From positions 372,001 through 436,000 of the forward strand of contig NZ_JAERPO010000001.1 of assembly GCF_016734905.1 (NCBI RefSeq): DNA of 64,000 bases. The letters are read 5' to 3'. Below, piece after piece: positions 45,889 through 54,229 of the stretch. The notes under the pieces are model-generated. The model ran no database searches. It had not been told where the DNA came from and worked only from the letters and a program-made list of their open reading frames with translations. This stretch comes from Sphingopyxis jiangsuensis. Lineage in GTDB: Bacteria > Pseudomonadota > Alphaproteobacteria > Sphingomonadales > Sphingomonadaceae. A program made the translations under genes and the position numbers. Each line of letters starts with the position of its first letter. The first letter of the stretch is position 1.

Positions 45889-46223
45889 CGCTGACCGCGC
45901 TGGCCGCCGCCGCGATGGTGGCGGCCGCGCTGGTCCATTCGCTTATCGGTGAGCGCCGCCTGCTGGCGCCGCTTCTGGCTGGCTTGGAGCCCCAGGGCTT
46001 TGCGGTCCGCGCGGCACGATTTGCGTGGCACGCGACGGCGGTGCTCATGCTGCTGTGCGCGGCCGCGGTGGCGTGGCCGGCAACACCGCGTGGACTCGTC
46101 TTGCTCATCGGCGGCGGTTGGCTCGGAACCGGGTTGGTCAATGCTGCGTATCTTCGACTGCGCCACCCCATGTGGCTGCTGCTGGCGGGTGCCGGCATCC
46201 TCACCATCGCGGGCGCGCTGTGA
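45885..46223 (+). CDS. Small membrane protein of unknown function (112 residues)
   Basis: A 112-residue protein with about four hydrophobic helices (roughly 2-19, 46-66, 68-88 and 93-112). It begins [20 protein letters not shown]. There are no recognisable catalytic motifs. It overlaps ivd upstream (ATGA) and the next membrane gene downstream (GTGA), so all three are translated together. Membership of a known family is not clear to me. The coupling suggests a role near acyl-CoA use or just shared expression. Confidence 0.65.
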   Translation: MTLTALAAAAMVAAALVHSLIGERRLLAPLLAGLEPQGFAVRAARFAWHATAVLMLLCAAAVAWPATPRGLVLLIGGGWLGTGLVNAAYLRLRHPMWLLLAGAGILTIAGAL

Positions 46224-46507
46224 ACCAGACCATCCTCGACGCGCTGCAATATTATGGCGCCGGGGCGGCGACGTTCGCCGCGCTCATCGTCTCGCTCAAC
46301 CTCGGTCGGCGATGGACCGGGTGGGCGTTTGTCGTGTTCGTGACGAGCAGCATCGCGCTCATCGCATGGGGTTTTCTTCAGGACGACAGCGAAGGCATCG
46401 GATGGCAGAATATCGCGCTGCTCGCGATCAACTGCGTCGGCGTCTATCGCTACCTGATCCGCAAGGACCGACCTGAGGGCGGAAAGGAAAAGGGCGGAGC
46501 GGATTGA
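46220..46507 (+). CDS. Small membrane protein of unknown function (95 residues)
   Basis: A 95-residue protein beginning with GTG at 46220, which overlaps the previous stop. Two or three helices are visible (about 13-30, 34-51 and 62-82), and the tail is charged and Lys/Gly-rich (KDRPEGGKEKGGAD). The segment LGRRWTGWAFVVFVTSSIAL has no known motif for me. The hairpin at 46492-46518 includes its stop codon. It may form a complex with the preceding small membrane protein, given their translational coupling. Confidence 0.65.
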   Translation: MNQTILDALQYYGAGAATFAALIVSLNLGRRWTGWAFVVFVTSSIALIAWGFLQDDSEGIGWQNIALLAINCVGVYRYLIRKDRPEGGKEKGGAD

Positions 46508-46518
46508 CCGCCCCGCCC
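46492..46518. terminator. Hairpin between convergent small membrane gene and M13 peptidase gene
   Basis: An 11-base stem with one mismatch (GGGCGGAGCGG with CCGCCCCGCCC) encloses the stop codon of the 95-residue gene. It sits between convergent genes and could serve both, but no T run follows. Confidence 0.4.
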
Positions 46519-46528
46519 CTTCGCTAAA

Positions 46529-48607
46529 TCAACCCCAGACGCGGACGCGCTTTTCGGGCGGCAGATACAGCTTGTCGGTCGGCTTGACGTCGAACGCCTT
46601 GTACCAGGCGTCGAGGTTTCGGACCGTCAGCGCGCGATACATACCCGGCGCGTGGCCGTCGGTCGCAACGCGCTGGCGCAGCGCGGCGTCGCGCATCTTT
46701 GTTGCCCAGGTCTGCGCAAAGGCGATGAAGAAACGCTGGTCGCCGGTGAAGCCGTCGATGACCGGCGCCTCCTTGCCGCCCAGCGACGCGCGATAGGCGT
46801 CATAGGCCGCCTGCAGCCCGGCAACGTCGGCGATATTTTCGCCCAGCGTCAGCTTGCCGTTGATCGCGAGGTCGGGGAACGGCTTGTACTGGTCATATTG
46901 CTCGGCGAGCGCCTGGCCTGCTTCCTCGAACTTCCGGAGGTCGGCGTCGGTCCACCAGTTGCGCAGCGCGCCGGTCGAATCGAAGGCCGCGCCATTATTG
47001 TCAAAGCTGTGGCTGATTTCGTGGCCGATAACCGCGCCGATCGCACCGTAATTATACGCGGGATCGGCTTTGGGGTTAAAGAAGGGCGGCTGAAGGATGG
47101 CGGCGGGGAAGTTCAGCGCGTTCTGCACGGGCAGGTTGATCGCGTTGACCGTCTGCGGCGTCATCCACCATTCGTCGCGGTCCATCGGCTTGCCGATCTT
47201 GGCAAGCTGGTGCGCGGTTTCGGCCTTTTCGCCCGCGACGGCATTGGCATAAGCGCTGTTCCCCACGTTGAAACGCCCATAGTCACGCCATGTATCGGGG
47301 TAGCCGACCCCGACGACGATGGTCTCGACCTTCTTGATCGCTTCCTTTTTCGTTTCGGGTGCCATCCAGTCGATCGTTTCGACGCGCTTGGCAAAGGCGG
47401 TCTTGATCCCTTCGACCATGTCGCCGACTTCGGCCTTTGCCGCGGCAGGGAAATATTTATCGGCATAGGCCTTGCCCACGGCGTCGCCGAGATACTGGTT
47501 CAACGCCGCCAGCGCACGCTTGTCGCGGCTGCGCTGTTCGGGCGTCCCTGACAAGGTCGTACCGTAAAAGGCGAAATGCGCCTGATCGAGTTTCGTCGGC
47601 AGCACATCGGTGTGCATGTTGATCTGATGGAAGGCGAGCCAGTCTTTCCAGGCGTCGAGCGGCTCGCTTGCGACCAGTTTCGACAGGCGCGTGATGGCGG
47701 CGGGGTGATAGGCGGCGAACTTGCCCGCCTTGCCGAGGTTGGATGACGCGAAATAGGCCTGCCAATCGAGTCCCGGCGCCTTCTTGTCGAAATCGGCGCG
47801 CGTCCACACCGTGGCCGACTTGGTGAAATCCTCGCTCTCTTCGCGCGGCGCGTGCGCGCGCGCGATCTTCGTTTCGAGGTCATAGATTCGTGCCGCCTTG
47901 GCCTCGGCATCGGCGATGCCCGACAAGGTCAGCAGGTGGACGATATAGGCGCGATAGGCCGCGCGGATCTCGCCCATCTTCGGATCGTCCGACAGATAAT
48001 ATTCGCGCTCGGGAAGGCCGAGTCCACCCTGCAGCATATAGGGGAGCACCTCGCCCGGCGTCGAAAGCCCTTGGGTCACGAACAGGCCGAACAGATTCTC
48101 GGTATGGAAATCGGTGAAGTTGAGCGGATCGACATCGACGCGTGCCTGCTCACCCAGAACCTTTGCAAGGCCGGCCTTGTCCGCGATTGCCGAAAAACGC
48201 GCCAGATCGGCCTCGACCGGCTTCATTCCGGCAGCGTCGATCGCGGCGGTGTCCATATAGGCGTTATAGAAGGACGCGATGCGCGCCTCGTTGCTGCCCT
48301 CGGCCGGCTTGCCCTTCAGAATCGCCTCGACGAGTTCGCGGTTACGCTTCTCGGTCTCGAGGAACGCGATGTAAAAGGAACCGATCGACGACCGATCGGC
48401 GGGAATTTCGGTCGTTTTCTGCCAATTGCCGTTCGCATAGGCGTAGAAATCGTCACCCGGGTTGACCGAGGTGTCCATGGCCGTCTTGCTGATGCCAAGC
48501 TCGGTTCCGACGGTGTACACCGACTCCTTTTCGGCGCTGGTGCAGGCTGCGGTGCCCACTGCGATCGCGGTCGTCGCCAAAAGGACGGCAAGTACGGAAT
48601 GTCTCAT
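46529..48607 (-). CDS. M13-family metallopeptidase (neprilysin/PepO type)
   Basis: A 692-residue peptidase. A signal sequence is followed by Cys22 in VGTAACTSAEK, a possible lipobox. The zinc motif HEISHSFDNNG and the third-ligand region LGENIADVAGLQAAYDAY are typical of M13, as is the C-terminal PPEKRVRVWG. It probably trims small peptides in the periplasm or at the surface. The gene lies between two parts of the acyl-CoA catabolic block on the opposite strand and has no functional link to leucine breakdown that I can see. Confidence 0.93.
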   Translation of the reverse strand: MRHSVLAVLLATTAIAVGTAACTSAEKESVYTVGTELGISKTAMDTSVNPGDDFYAYANGNWQKTTEIPADRSSIGSFYIAFLETEKRNRELVEAILKGKPAEGSNEARIASFYNAYMDTAAIDAAGMKPVEADLARFSAIADKAGLAKVLGEQARVDVDPLNFTDFHTENLFGLFVTQGLSTPGEVLPYMLQGGLGLPEREYYLSDDPKMGEIRAAYRAYIVHLLTLSGIADAEAKAARIYDLETKIARAHAPREESEDFTKSATVWTRADFDKKAPGLDWQAYFASSNLGKAGKFAAYHPAAITRLSKLVASEPLDAWKDWLAFHQINMHTDVLPTKLDQAHFAFYGTTLSGTPEQRSRDKRALAALNQYLGDAVGKAYADKYFPAAAKAEVGDMVEGIKTAFAKRVETIDWMAPETKKEAIKKVETIVVGVGYPDTWRDYGRFNVGNSAYANAVAGEKAETAHQLAKIGKPMDRDEWWMTPQTVNAINLPVQNALNFPAAILQPPFFNPKADPAYNYGAIGAVIGHEISHSFDNNGAAFDSTGALRNWWTDADLRKFEEAGQALAEQYDQYKPFPDLAINGKLTLGENIADVAGLQAAYDAYRASLGGKEAPVIDGFTGDQRFFIAFAQTWATKMRDAALRQRVATDGHAPGMYRALTVRNLDAWYKAFDVKPTDKLYLPPEKRVRVWG

Positions 48608-48750
48608 CTTTTACCCTATGGTTTTGGAAAGTTACGGGAGCGATAGCCCTCTCGCCAGTTCGTTTCAATGCCAACCAAATTCGCCGGGCGGTGCTTCCCA
48701 ATCGACCAGCGACAGGCTAACCCGCAGCCTTGGATGGGAGAAGATGAGCA

Positions 48751-50409
48751 GTGGCCGCACCGGTTCTTACGACGCTTTATAACGCCGACGACGCGGCAAC
48801 GCAGGCGCGTTCGATGCACAATCGCGCGCTTCGCGACGATCTGTGGGCGCGGGTTGCCGCCTCGGCGCTTGGAGGCAGCGAAAAATCGCGCGAACGCCAT
48901 ACGAGCCGCGGCAAGCTGCTCCCGCGCGAGCGCGTCGAGCGGCTGCTCGATCCCGGCTCGCCCTTTCTCGAAATCGGCCAGCTCGCGGCGTGCGACATGT
49001 ATGGCGGCGAAGTGCCCGGCGCCGGGATGATCGCCGGCATTGGCCGTGTGTCGGGGCGACAGGCGATGATCGTCTGCAACGACGCGACGGTAAAGGGCGG
49101 CACCTATTATCCGATGACGGTCAAGAAGCATCTCCGCGCGCAGGAGATTGCCGAGGCGAACCGCCTGCCCTGCATCTACCTTGTCGATAGCGGCGGCGCG
49201 AACCTGCCGCATCAGGCCGAGGTATTTCCCGACCGCGACCATTTCGGGCGCATCTTTTTCAACCAGGCGAATATGTCGGCAAAGCGCATCCCGCAGATCG
49301 CCTGCGTGATGGGAAGCTGCACCGCGGGCGGCGCTTACGTGCCCGCGATGTCGGACGAGACGGTGATCGTGCGGGGCCAGGGCACGATCTTCCTCGCCGG
49401 ACCGCCGCTCGTGAAGGCCGCAACTGGCGAGGAAATCAGCGCCGAAGACCTCGGCGGCGGCGATCTGCACGCGAAGAAGTCGGGCGTCGTCGACCATCTC
49501 GCCGAGAATGACGAACATGCGCTGACGATCGTGCGCGATATTATGTCGCACCTCTCTGGTCCGTTCGTGTCGAGCGAAGTCGAGACACCGGGCGGTCATG
49601 CGCGTGCGATGGGCATCTCGGCTTCGCTCGATGCGAACGGGATTAGAGAACCGCGCCCGCCCAAATATGACCCCGAAGAGCTCTACGGCATCATCCCCGA
49701 GGATGTCCGCGCGCCCTATGACGTCCACGAGGTGATCGCGCGCATCGTCGATGCCAGCGAGTTTCACGAGTTCAAGGCGAACTACGGCAGCACGCTCGTT
49801 TGCGGCTTCGCGCACATCTGGGGCATCCCCGTCGCGATCCTCGCCAGCAATGGCGTGCTGTTCAGCGAAAGCGCGGTCAAGGGCGCGCATTTCATCGAAC
49901 TGGCGCAGCAGCGGCGCATTCCCCTCCTTTTCCTCCAGAATATCAGCGGCTTCATGGTCGGTGGGAAATATGAGGCAGAAGGTATTGCAAAACATGGGGC
50001 AAAGCTGGTGACAGCCGTGGCAACGGCCACCGTGCCGAAAATCACGGTGCTGATCGGCGGCAGCTTCGGCGCGGGCAATTACGGCATGTGCGGGCGCGCC
50101 TATAGCCCACGCTTCCTCTTCACCTGGCCCAATGCGCGGATCAGCGTGATGGGCGGCGAGCAGGCGGCGAGCGTGCTGGCGACCGTCCACCGCGACGCCG
50201 ACAAATGGACGGCGGAGGAAGCCGAAGCCTTCAAGGCGCCGATCCGCCAGAAATATGAGGATGAAGGCAATCCCTATCACGCCACCGCGCGCCTGTGGGA
50301 CGATGGCATCATCGACCCCGCGCAGACGCGCGACGTGCTGGGCCTCGCCTTCGCCGCAACGCTGAACGCCCCGGTCGAAGACCGCGGGTTCGGCGTGTTC
50401 AGAATGTAA
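48751..50409 (+). CDS. mccB: Methylcrotonyl-CoA carboxylase beta (carboxyltransferase) subunit with in-frame repeat insertion
   Basis: A 552-residue carboxyltransferase that, with MccA, carboxylates 3-methylcrotonyl-CoA. Family features include [55 protein letters not shown], and the end [17 protein letters not shown]. Compared with human MCCB as I recall it, this protein has about 20 extra residues at about 270-299. That segment ([13 protein letters not shown] and [10 protein letters not shown]) is the translation of a palindromic repeat, also seen at 54154-54214. The frame is kept. The start is a GTG behind GGGAGAAG. The substrate could also be geranyl-CoA. Confidence 0.88.
   Translation: MAAPVLTTLYNADDAATQARSMHNRALRDDLWARVAASALGGSEKSRERHTSRGKLLPRERVERLLDPGSPFLEIGQLAACDMYGGEVPGAGMIAGIGRVSGRQAMIVCNDATVKGGTYYPMTVKKHLRAQEIAEANRLPCIYLVDSGGANLPHQAEVFPDRDHFGRIFFNQANMSAKRIPQIACVMGSCTAGGAYVPAMSDETVIVRGQGTIFLAGPPLVKAATGEEISAEDLGGGDLHAKKSGVVDHLAENDEHALTIVRDIMSHLSGPFVSSEVETPGGHARAMGISASLDANGIREPRPPKYDPEELYGIIPEDVRAPYDVHEVIARIVDASEFHEFKANYGSTLVCGFAHIWGIPVAILASNGVLFSESAVKGAHFIELAQQRRIPLLFLQNISGFMVGGKYEAEGIAKHGAKLVTAVATATVPKITVLIGGSFGAGNYGMCGRAYSPRFLFTWPNARISVMGGEQAASVLATVHRDADKWTAEEAEAFKAPIRQKYEDEGNPYHATARLWDDGIIDPAQTRDVLGLAFAATLNAPVEDRGFGVFRM
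49561..49641 (+). repeat. Palindromic repeat inside mccB, in frame
   Basis: Arms at 49561-49587 (TTCGTGTCGAGCGAAGTCGA is part of it) and 49614-49641 are inverted copies matching at about 23 of 27 positions. About 26 bases separate them. The left arm is identical over 27 bases to the inverse of the right arm of the free copy at 54154-54214. Confidence 0.8.
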
Positions 50410-50419
50410 GGGTGCTGCA

Positions 50420-50725
50420 ATGATTGCCCGTCGCTGGCACGGTATCGTTCTCCGCGAAAAGTCCGACGCCTACCGCAGGCTGATGATCGAAGTCGCGATT
50501 CCGGATTATCAGTCGATCGTCGGCAATCGCGGTGCGTGGTGTCTGACAAGAGAAGACGGTGCGCTGGTTCATTTCGAAATGCTGACGTTTTGGGATAGTT
50601 ACCAGGCAATCGAAGCCTTCGCCGGAAGCCCGCTCGACGCTGCGAAATATTATGATTTCGACGCGGATTTTTTAATCGAGCAGGAACCGACAGTCCTGCA
50701 TTTCGAAGTGAGCACCAACGCATGA
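50420..50725 (+). CDS. Small protein with a dimeric alpha/beta-barrel (ABM-like) fold
   Basis: A 101-residue protein beginning MIARRWHGIVLREKSDAYRR. The pattern of a central FEMLTFWDSYQAIEAFAG helix and a final strand PTVLHFEVSTNA fits ABM-type monooxygenase or stress-response barrels, which are usually dimeric. No active-site residues can be named. It lies between mccB and a relic of mccA, and its stop overlaps the ATG of that relic, so it seems to be an old operon member. It is somewhat AT-richer than mccB. A short remnant of its 3' end recurs at 51576-51601. Confidence 0.65.
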   Translation: MIARRWHGIVLREKSDAYRRLMIEVAIPDYQSIVGNRGAWCLTREDGALVHFEMLTFWDSYQAIEAFAGSPLDAAKYYDFDADFLIEQEPTVLHFEVSTNA

Positions 50726-50835
50726 TCCAATCCCTCCTCATCGCCAATCGCGGCGAGATCGCCTGCCGGATCATTCGCACCGCGCGCAAATCCCATCTTG
50801 TCGGCGACAAGATCATCGCCGCGACCATAGGGTGA
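50722..50835 (+). pseudogene. Truncated duplicate of the mccA 5' end
   Basis: A 37-codon frame begins with the same 22 codons as mccA (only two base differences), then jumps to codons 59-69 of mccA (GDKIIAA) and ends in TGA. The missing part is about 35 codons and keeps the frame. It is too short to be a biotin carboxylase. The 26 bases upstream are also similar to those before mccA. A CPBP protease gene lies between the two copies. I read it as the scar of a duplication or recombination. Confidence 0.85.
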
Positions 50836-50839
50836 CACA

Positions 50840-51562
50840 ATGCCCAACTCGCTGATTTCAATCCTGATCATCATCGCCATGCTGCTTGCCGCTGGTTTTG
50901 CACTCGGTTTGGCGAGGCGGTCCAATTTTGCGCCGCGCTGGCTTTTCGCCGCCGCCCTCATCGTCTTCATCAATGACGCCTTGCTCACAAATCTCTATGG
51001 GCTCTTGCCCGACCTGTTCGAGGGTTCGGATTGGAACTGGCAAGGCAAGTTGCTCGCGCTCGCCGCGACACTGGCCATCGCGGCGCACCCCGCATTTGGA
51101 TGGCGCCGGTCGGGCCTGACGCTTGTGCAAGCGCCCGGATCGGCCAAGAGCGCCGCACTTGCCGTACTTCTATATTGCCTGTTCATGCTGGGGCTGGCGC
51201 TTGTCTTCCCCAATCAGGAAGCGTCGGCCGAACGAATCGCGTTTCAGCTCACCATGCCCGGGCTTGAAGAAGAGCCATTCTATCGCGGCATATTGTTACT
51301 CGCGCTCAACGAGGCCTTTCGTGGCCGCGTGCGCGCGCTGGGTATCGACTGGGGCTGGAGTGCGATGCTGTCGTCCGCGCTTTTCGGTCTTGCCCATGCA
51401 TTCAGCTATTCGGCGGACGGTGGCGCGAGTTTCGATGCGCTGACGATGGCGCTCACCGCCGTTCCTTCGCTGCTGGTCGTCTGGTTGCGCGAACGCACTG
51501 GCAGTCTATTGCTGCCCGTCGTCATGCACAATTTCGGCAATTCGATCTTGGCAATGGTGTAA
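50840..51562 (+). CDS. CPBP-family intramembrane metalloprotease
   Basis: A 240-residue membrane protein with about seven helices. The family motifs are EEEPFYRGIL (glutamates of motif 1), LFGLAHAFSY (motif 2 His), and LPVVMHNFGNSILAMV (motif 3 His/Asn). CPBP proteases process prenylated or other small membrane proteins; some bacterial members give bacteriocin self-immunity. It starts 5 bases past the mccA relic, whose end (AGGGTGA) may act as its ribosome binding site. Its location inside the leucine cluster is probably due to insertion. No bacteriocin gene is nearby. Confidence 0.85.
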   Translation: MPNSLISILIIIAMLLAAGFALGLARRSNFAPRWLFAAALIVFINDALLTNLYGLLPDLFEGSDWNWQGKLLALAATLAIAAHPAFGWRRSGLTLVQAPGSAKSAALAVLLYCLFMLGLALVFPNQEASAERIAFQLTMPGLEEEPFYRGILLLALNEAFRGRVRALGIDWGWSAMLSSALFGLAHAFSYSADGGASFDALTMALTAVPSLLVVWLRERTGSLLLPVVMHNFGNSILAMV

Positions 51563-51575
51563 CGATGCCTCCCTT

Positions 51576-51667
51576 CTGCATTTCGGAATGAGCAAAGACC
51601 AATGATCCAATCCCTCCTCATCGCCAATCGCGGCGAGATTGCCTGCCGGATCATTCGAACCGCGCGC
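51576..51667 (+). repeat. Second copy of the duplicated segment at the mccA start
   Basis: This segment matches 50696-50787: the first 26 bases at about three quarters, and the 66 bases from the ATG at 64 of 66. The pre-ATG part encodes a remnant of the ABM-like gene end (LHFGMSKDQ and a stop) overlapping the mccA start. The pair brackets the CPBP gene. Confidence 0.8.
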
Positions 51668-53545
51668 GAAATGGGCATTCGGACCATCGCGGTCTATTCG
51701 GACGCCGATGCCAAGGCGCTTCACGTCCGGCAAGCCGACGAGGCGGTGCATATCGGGCCGTCGCCGGCGCGCGAATCCTATCTTGTCGGCGACAAGATCA
51801 TCGCCGCGGCGCAAGCGACGGGCGCACAGGCGATCCATCCGGGCTACGGCTTCCTCTCCGAAAATGCCGAATTCGCGCAGGCCGTCATCGACGCCGGGCT
51901 GATCTGGGTCGGGCCGAAACCTTCGTCGATCACCGCGATGGGACTGAAGGATGCCGCCAAGAAGCTGATGGCCGAAGCGGGGGTGCCCGTCACCCCCGGC
52001 TATATGGGCGAAAATCAGGACCCCGGCTATCTCGCCGAACAGGCGGCCGAAATCGGCTACCCCGTGCTGATCAAGGCCGTGGCTGGCGGCGGCGGCAAGG
52101 GGATGCGCAAGGTCGACAGCGCCGCCGACTTCGCCGACGCGCTCGCCTCGTGCCAGCGCGAGGCGGCGGCGTCGTTCGGCAACGACCATGTGCTGATCGA
52201 GAAATATATCCTCACCCCGCGTCATATCGAGGTGCAGATATTCGGCGACACGCACGGCAATGTCGTCCATCTGTTCGAGCGCGACTGCTCGCTTCAGCGC
52301 CGCCATCAGAAGGTGATCGAGGAGGCCCCTGCTCCCGGCATGGACGACGCGACGCGCGCCGAGCTGTGCGCCGCCGCGGTACGCGCAGCAAAAGCCGTCG
52401 ATTATGTCGGCGCGGGAACGATCGAGTTCATCGCCGACGCCTCCGAAGGCCTGCGCGCCGACCGCATCTGGTTCATGGAAATGAACACGCGGTTGCAGGT
52501 CGAACATCCGGTGACCGAGGAAATCACCGGCGTCGACCTTGTCGAATGGCAACTCCGCGTCGCGAGCGGCGAACCTATCCCGCTGGCGCAGGACGAGCTT
52601 GCCATCGACGGCTGGGCGATGGAGGCGCGGCTTTATGCCGAGGATCCCACAACGGGTTTCCTTCCAAGCACTGGCACGCTCGTCGAGTTCGACTTGGGTT
52701 ATCGAGCCCGCATCGACTCGGGCGTCGAACTAGGTGATTCGATCTCGCCCTACTATGACCCGATGATCGCCAAGCTCATCACATCGGGGCCAAATCGACA
52801 CGCGGCCGGATATCGATTGCTTGAAGCTGTTCGCCAAGTTCAGGTTTGGCCCGTCAAAACCAATGCAGCGTTTCTCGGCTCATGCCTTCTGGACGAGGAC
52901 TTCATAGCGGGCAATTTCGATACAGGATTGATCCAGCGCAAAGTGGATGCACTGACTACGGCGCCCCCTGTTGACGATGCCGAGAAGAGCGCAGGCGTCT
53001 TGAACCTGCTCCGAGCGGAGAGCGGCGATCCAATGCGATCGCCGCTTCAAAGGCCCGATGGCTCTCCCGATTGGTCGGTGCACAATAGTTCACGACTGAA
53101 TAGCTTATTTGGTTTTCGACTAAACAATGCTCCCAACCGCCTGATCCGGATGACCGTCGATGGCGAGCCAACCAGCGTCAGGCTGGCCGAACCGCTTCTT
53201 GGCAATCGGAACAAGCACTACGGCCGCTATGGCGACGCATGGAGCCGACTGGGCGAGGGGTTTGTCCATCGCTTCACTCTGGAGTCGCGTTTCCATGGCG
53301 GCACCGCCGGCACGGCGGGCGACGGCGCAATCCTCTCTCCCATGCCCGGCAAGATCATCGCGGTCGAAGTCGCGGCGGGCGACACTGTCGTGAAGGGCCA
53401 GAAACTGCTCACCCTCGAAGCAATGAAGATGGAGCACAGCCTGACCGCGCCCTTCGACGGGGTCGTCGCCGAACTCAACGCGGTCGCCGGGGCGCAGGTG
53501 CAGGTCGAAGCGTTGCTGGTGAAGATCGACGCGGCAGAAGAATAG
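51602..53545 (+). CDS. mccA: Methylcrotonyl-CoA carboxylase alpha (biotin) subunit
   Basis: A 647-residue subunit with biotin carboxylase domains (about 1-445; ATP-grasp segment KAVAGGGGKGMRKV, then EMNTRLQVEHPVTE), a linker domain, and a C-terminal biotin carrier domain. The biotin lysine is Lys609 in LEAMKMEHS. From about residue 343 to 543 codon use shifts toward A/T-rich codons and then shifts back, although the protein reads normally. That looks like a recombined segment. The gene is preceded by a duplicate relic of its own 5' end. With mccB it forms the carboxylase. Confidence 0.92.
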   Translation: MIQSLLIANRGEIACRIIRTAREMGIRTIAVYSDADAKALHVRQADEAVHIGPSPARESYLVGDKIIAAAQATGAQAIHPGYGFLSENAEFAQAVIDAGLIWVGPKPSSITAMGLKDAAKKLMAEAGVPVTPGYMGENQDPGYLAEQAAEIGYPVLIKAVAGGGGKGMRKVDSAADFADALASCQREAAASFGNDHVLIEKYILTPRHIEVQIFGDTHGNVVHLFERDCSLQRRHQKVIEEAPAPGMDDATRAELCAAAVRAAKAVDYVGAGTIEFIADASEGLRADRIWFMEMNTRLQVEHPVTEEITGVDLVEWQLRVASGEPIPLAQDELAIDGWAMEARLYAEDPTTGFLPSTGTLVEFDLGYRARIDSGVELGDSISPYYDPMIAKLITSGPNRHAAGYRLLEAVRQVQVWPVKTNAAFLGSCLLDEDFIAGNFDTGLIQRKVDALTTAPPVDDAEKSAGVLNLLRAESGDPMRSPLQRPDGSPDWSVHNSSRLNSLFGFRLNNAPNRLIRMTVDGEPTSVRLAEPLLGNRNKHYGRYGDAWSRLGEGFVHRFTLESRFHGGTAGTAGDGAILSPMPGKIIAVEVAAGDTVVKGQKLLTLEAMKMEHSLTAPFDGVVAELNAVAGAQVQVEALLVKIDAAEE

Positions 53546-53556
53546 ACCCTGTTGTT

Positions 53557-53585
53557 CGTCACCCCGGACTTGATCCGGGGTCCAT
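53557..53585. repeat. Single-arm repeat after mccA
   Basis: CGTCACCCCGGACTTGATCC followed by GGGGTCCAT is one arm of the family found as a pair at 16171-16246. It can form a hairpin by itself and lies 12 bases past the mccA stop. Confidence 0.6.
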
Positions 53586-53677
53586 CGCCGGTCGTTACGT
53601 TCAACGCCGCGCCAGACGAAAGAACAGGCCATGGATGCTGTAACAAACTCAGCATCACGATTTTTGGGAGCTAAAGA

Positions 53678-54127
53678 ATGGCCGGCAAATTTTTCGACGA
53701 ATGGACCATCGGCGCCACGCTGACCCACGACATCCGGCGCACGGTGACCGAAACCGACAATCTTCTGTTCACGACGATGACGCACAATCCCCAGCCGTTG
53801 CACCTCGACGTCGAAGCGGCGAAGGCGTCCGAGTTCGGGCAGATCCTCGTCAACGGCACCTTCACCTTCAGCCTGATGGTCGGGCTGTCGGTCGGCGACA
53901 CGACGCTCGGCACGCTCGTCGCGAACCTCGGCTATGACAAGCTCGTGATGCCCAAGCCCGTGTTCATCGGCGACACGCTCCGCGCGACGAGCGAGGTGAT
54001 CGCGCTCAAGGAATCGAAATCGCGGCCCAACGCCGGGATCGTCACCTTCCTGCACAAGGCGATCAACCAGCGCGACGAAATTGTGTGCCAGTGCGAACGC
54101 TCGGCGCTGATCAAGCGAAAAGACTGA
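53678..54127 (+). CDS. MaoC-family dehydratase/hydratase
   Basis: A 149-residue hotdog-fold hydratase. The MaoC signature [20 protein letters not shown] includes the catalytic Asp/His area, and [16 protein letters not shown] follows. Such proteins hydrate enoyl-CoA compounds; one subgroup acts on mesaconyl-CoA. It follows mccA and precedes a CitE-like lyase. I infer a role in the step after carboxylation (methylglutaconyl-CoA hydration), normally done by a crotonase. Another CoA substrate is possible. No ribosome binding site stronger than GGGAG is seen. Confidence 0.85.
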   Translation: MAGKFFDEWTIGATLTHDIRRTVTETDNLLFTTMTHNPQPLHLDVEAAKASEFGQILVNGTFTFSLMVGLSVGDTTLGTLVANLGYDKLVMPKPVFIGDTLRATSEVIALKESKSRPNAGIVTFLHKAINQRDEIVCQCERSALIKRKD

Positions 54128-54153
54128 ATCGTCCCCTTGGGGTCAGGACCCTT

Positions 54154-54214
54154 GGTTCGAGCGAAGTCGAGAACCACTGACCCCTCGCATGTCTCGACTT
54201 CGCTCGACACGAAC
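54154..54214. repeat. Palindromic repeat upstream of the CitE-like gene
   Basis: Arms GGTTCGAGCGAAGTCGAGAA (starting 54154) and the inverse at 54191-54214 flank a short spacer. The right arm, inverted, is identical over 27 bases to part of mccB. This is the free copy of the repeat inserted in mccB. Confidence 0.8.
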
Positions 54215-54229
54215 GGCATAGGTGATGGC

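Noticed and set aside
50840-51562. CPBP protease as part of a bacteriocin or defence system
   Set aside because: No toxin, peptide, transporter or other defence gene is adjacent. Its neighbours are acyl-CoA carboxylase genes, so insertion is the simpler view.
54137-54229. An N-terminal extension of the CitE-like protein
   Set aside because: It would be translated from the palindromic repeat. The ATG at 54230 has a ribosome binding site and gives the family N-terminus.
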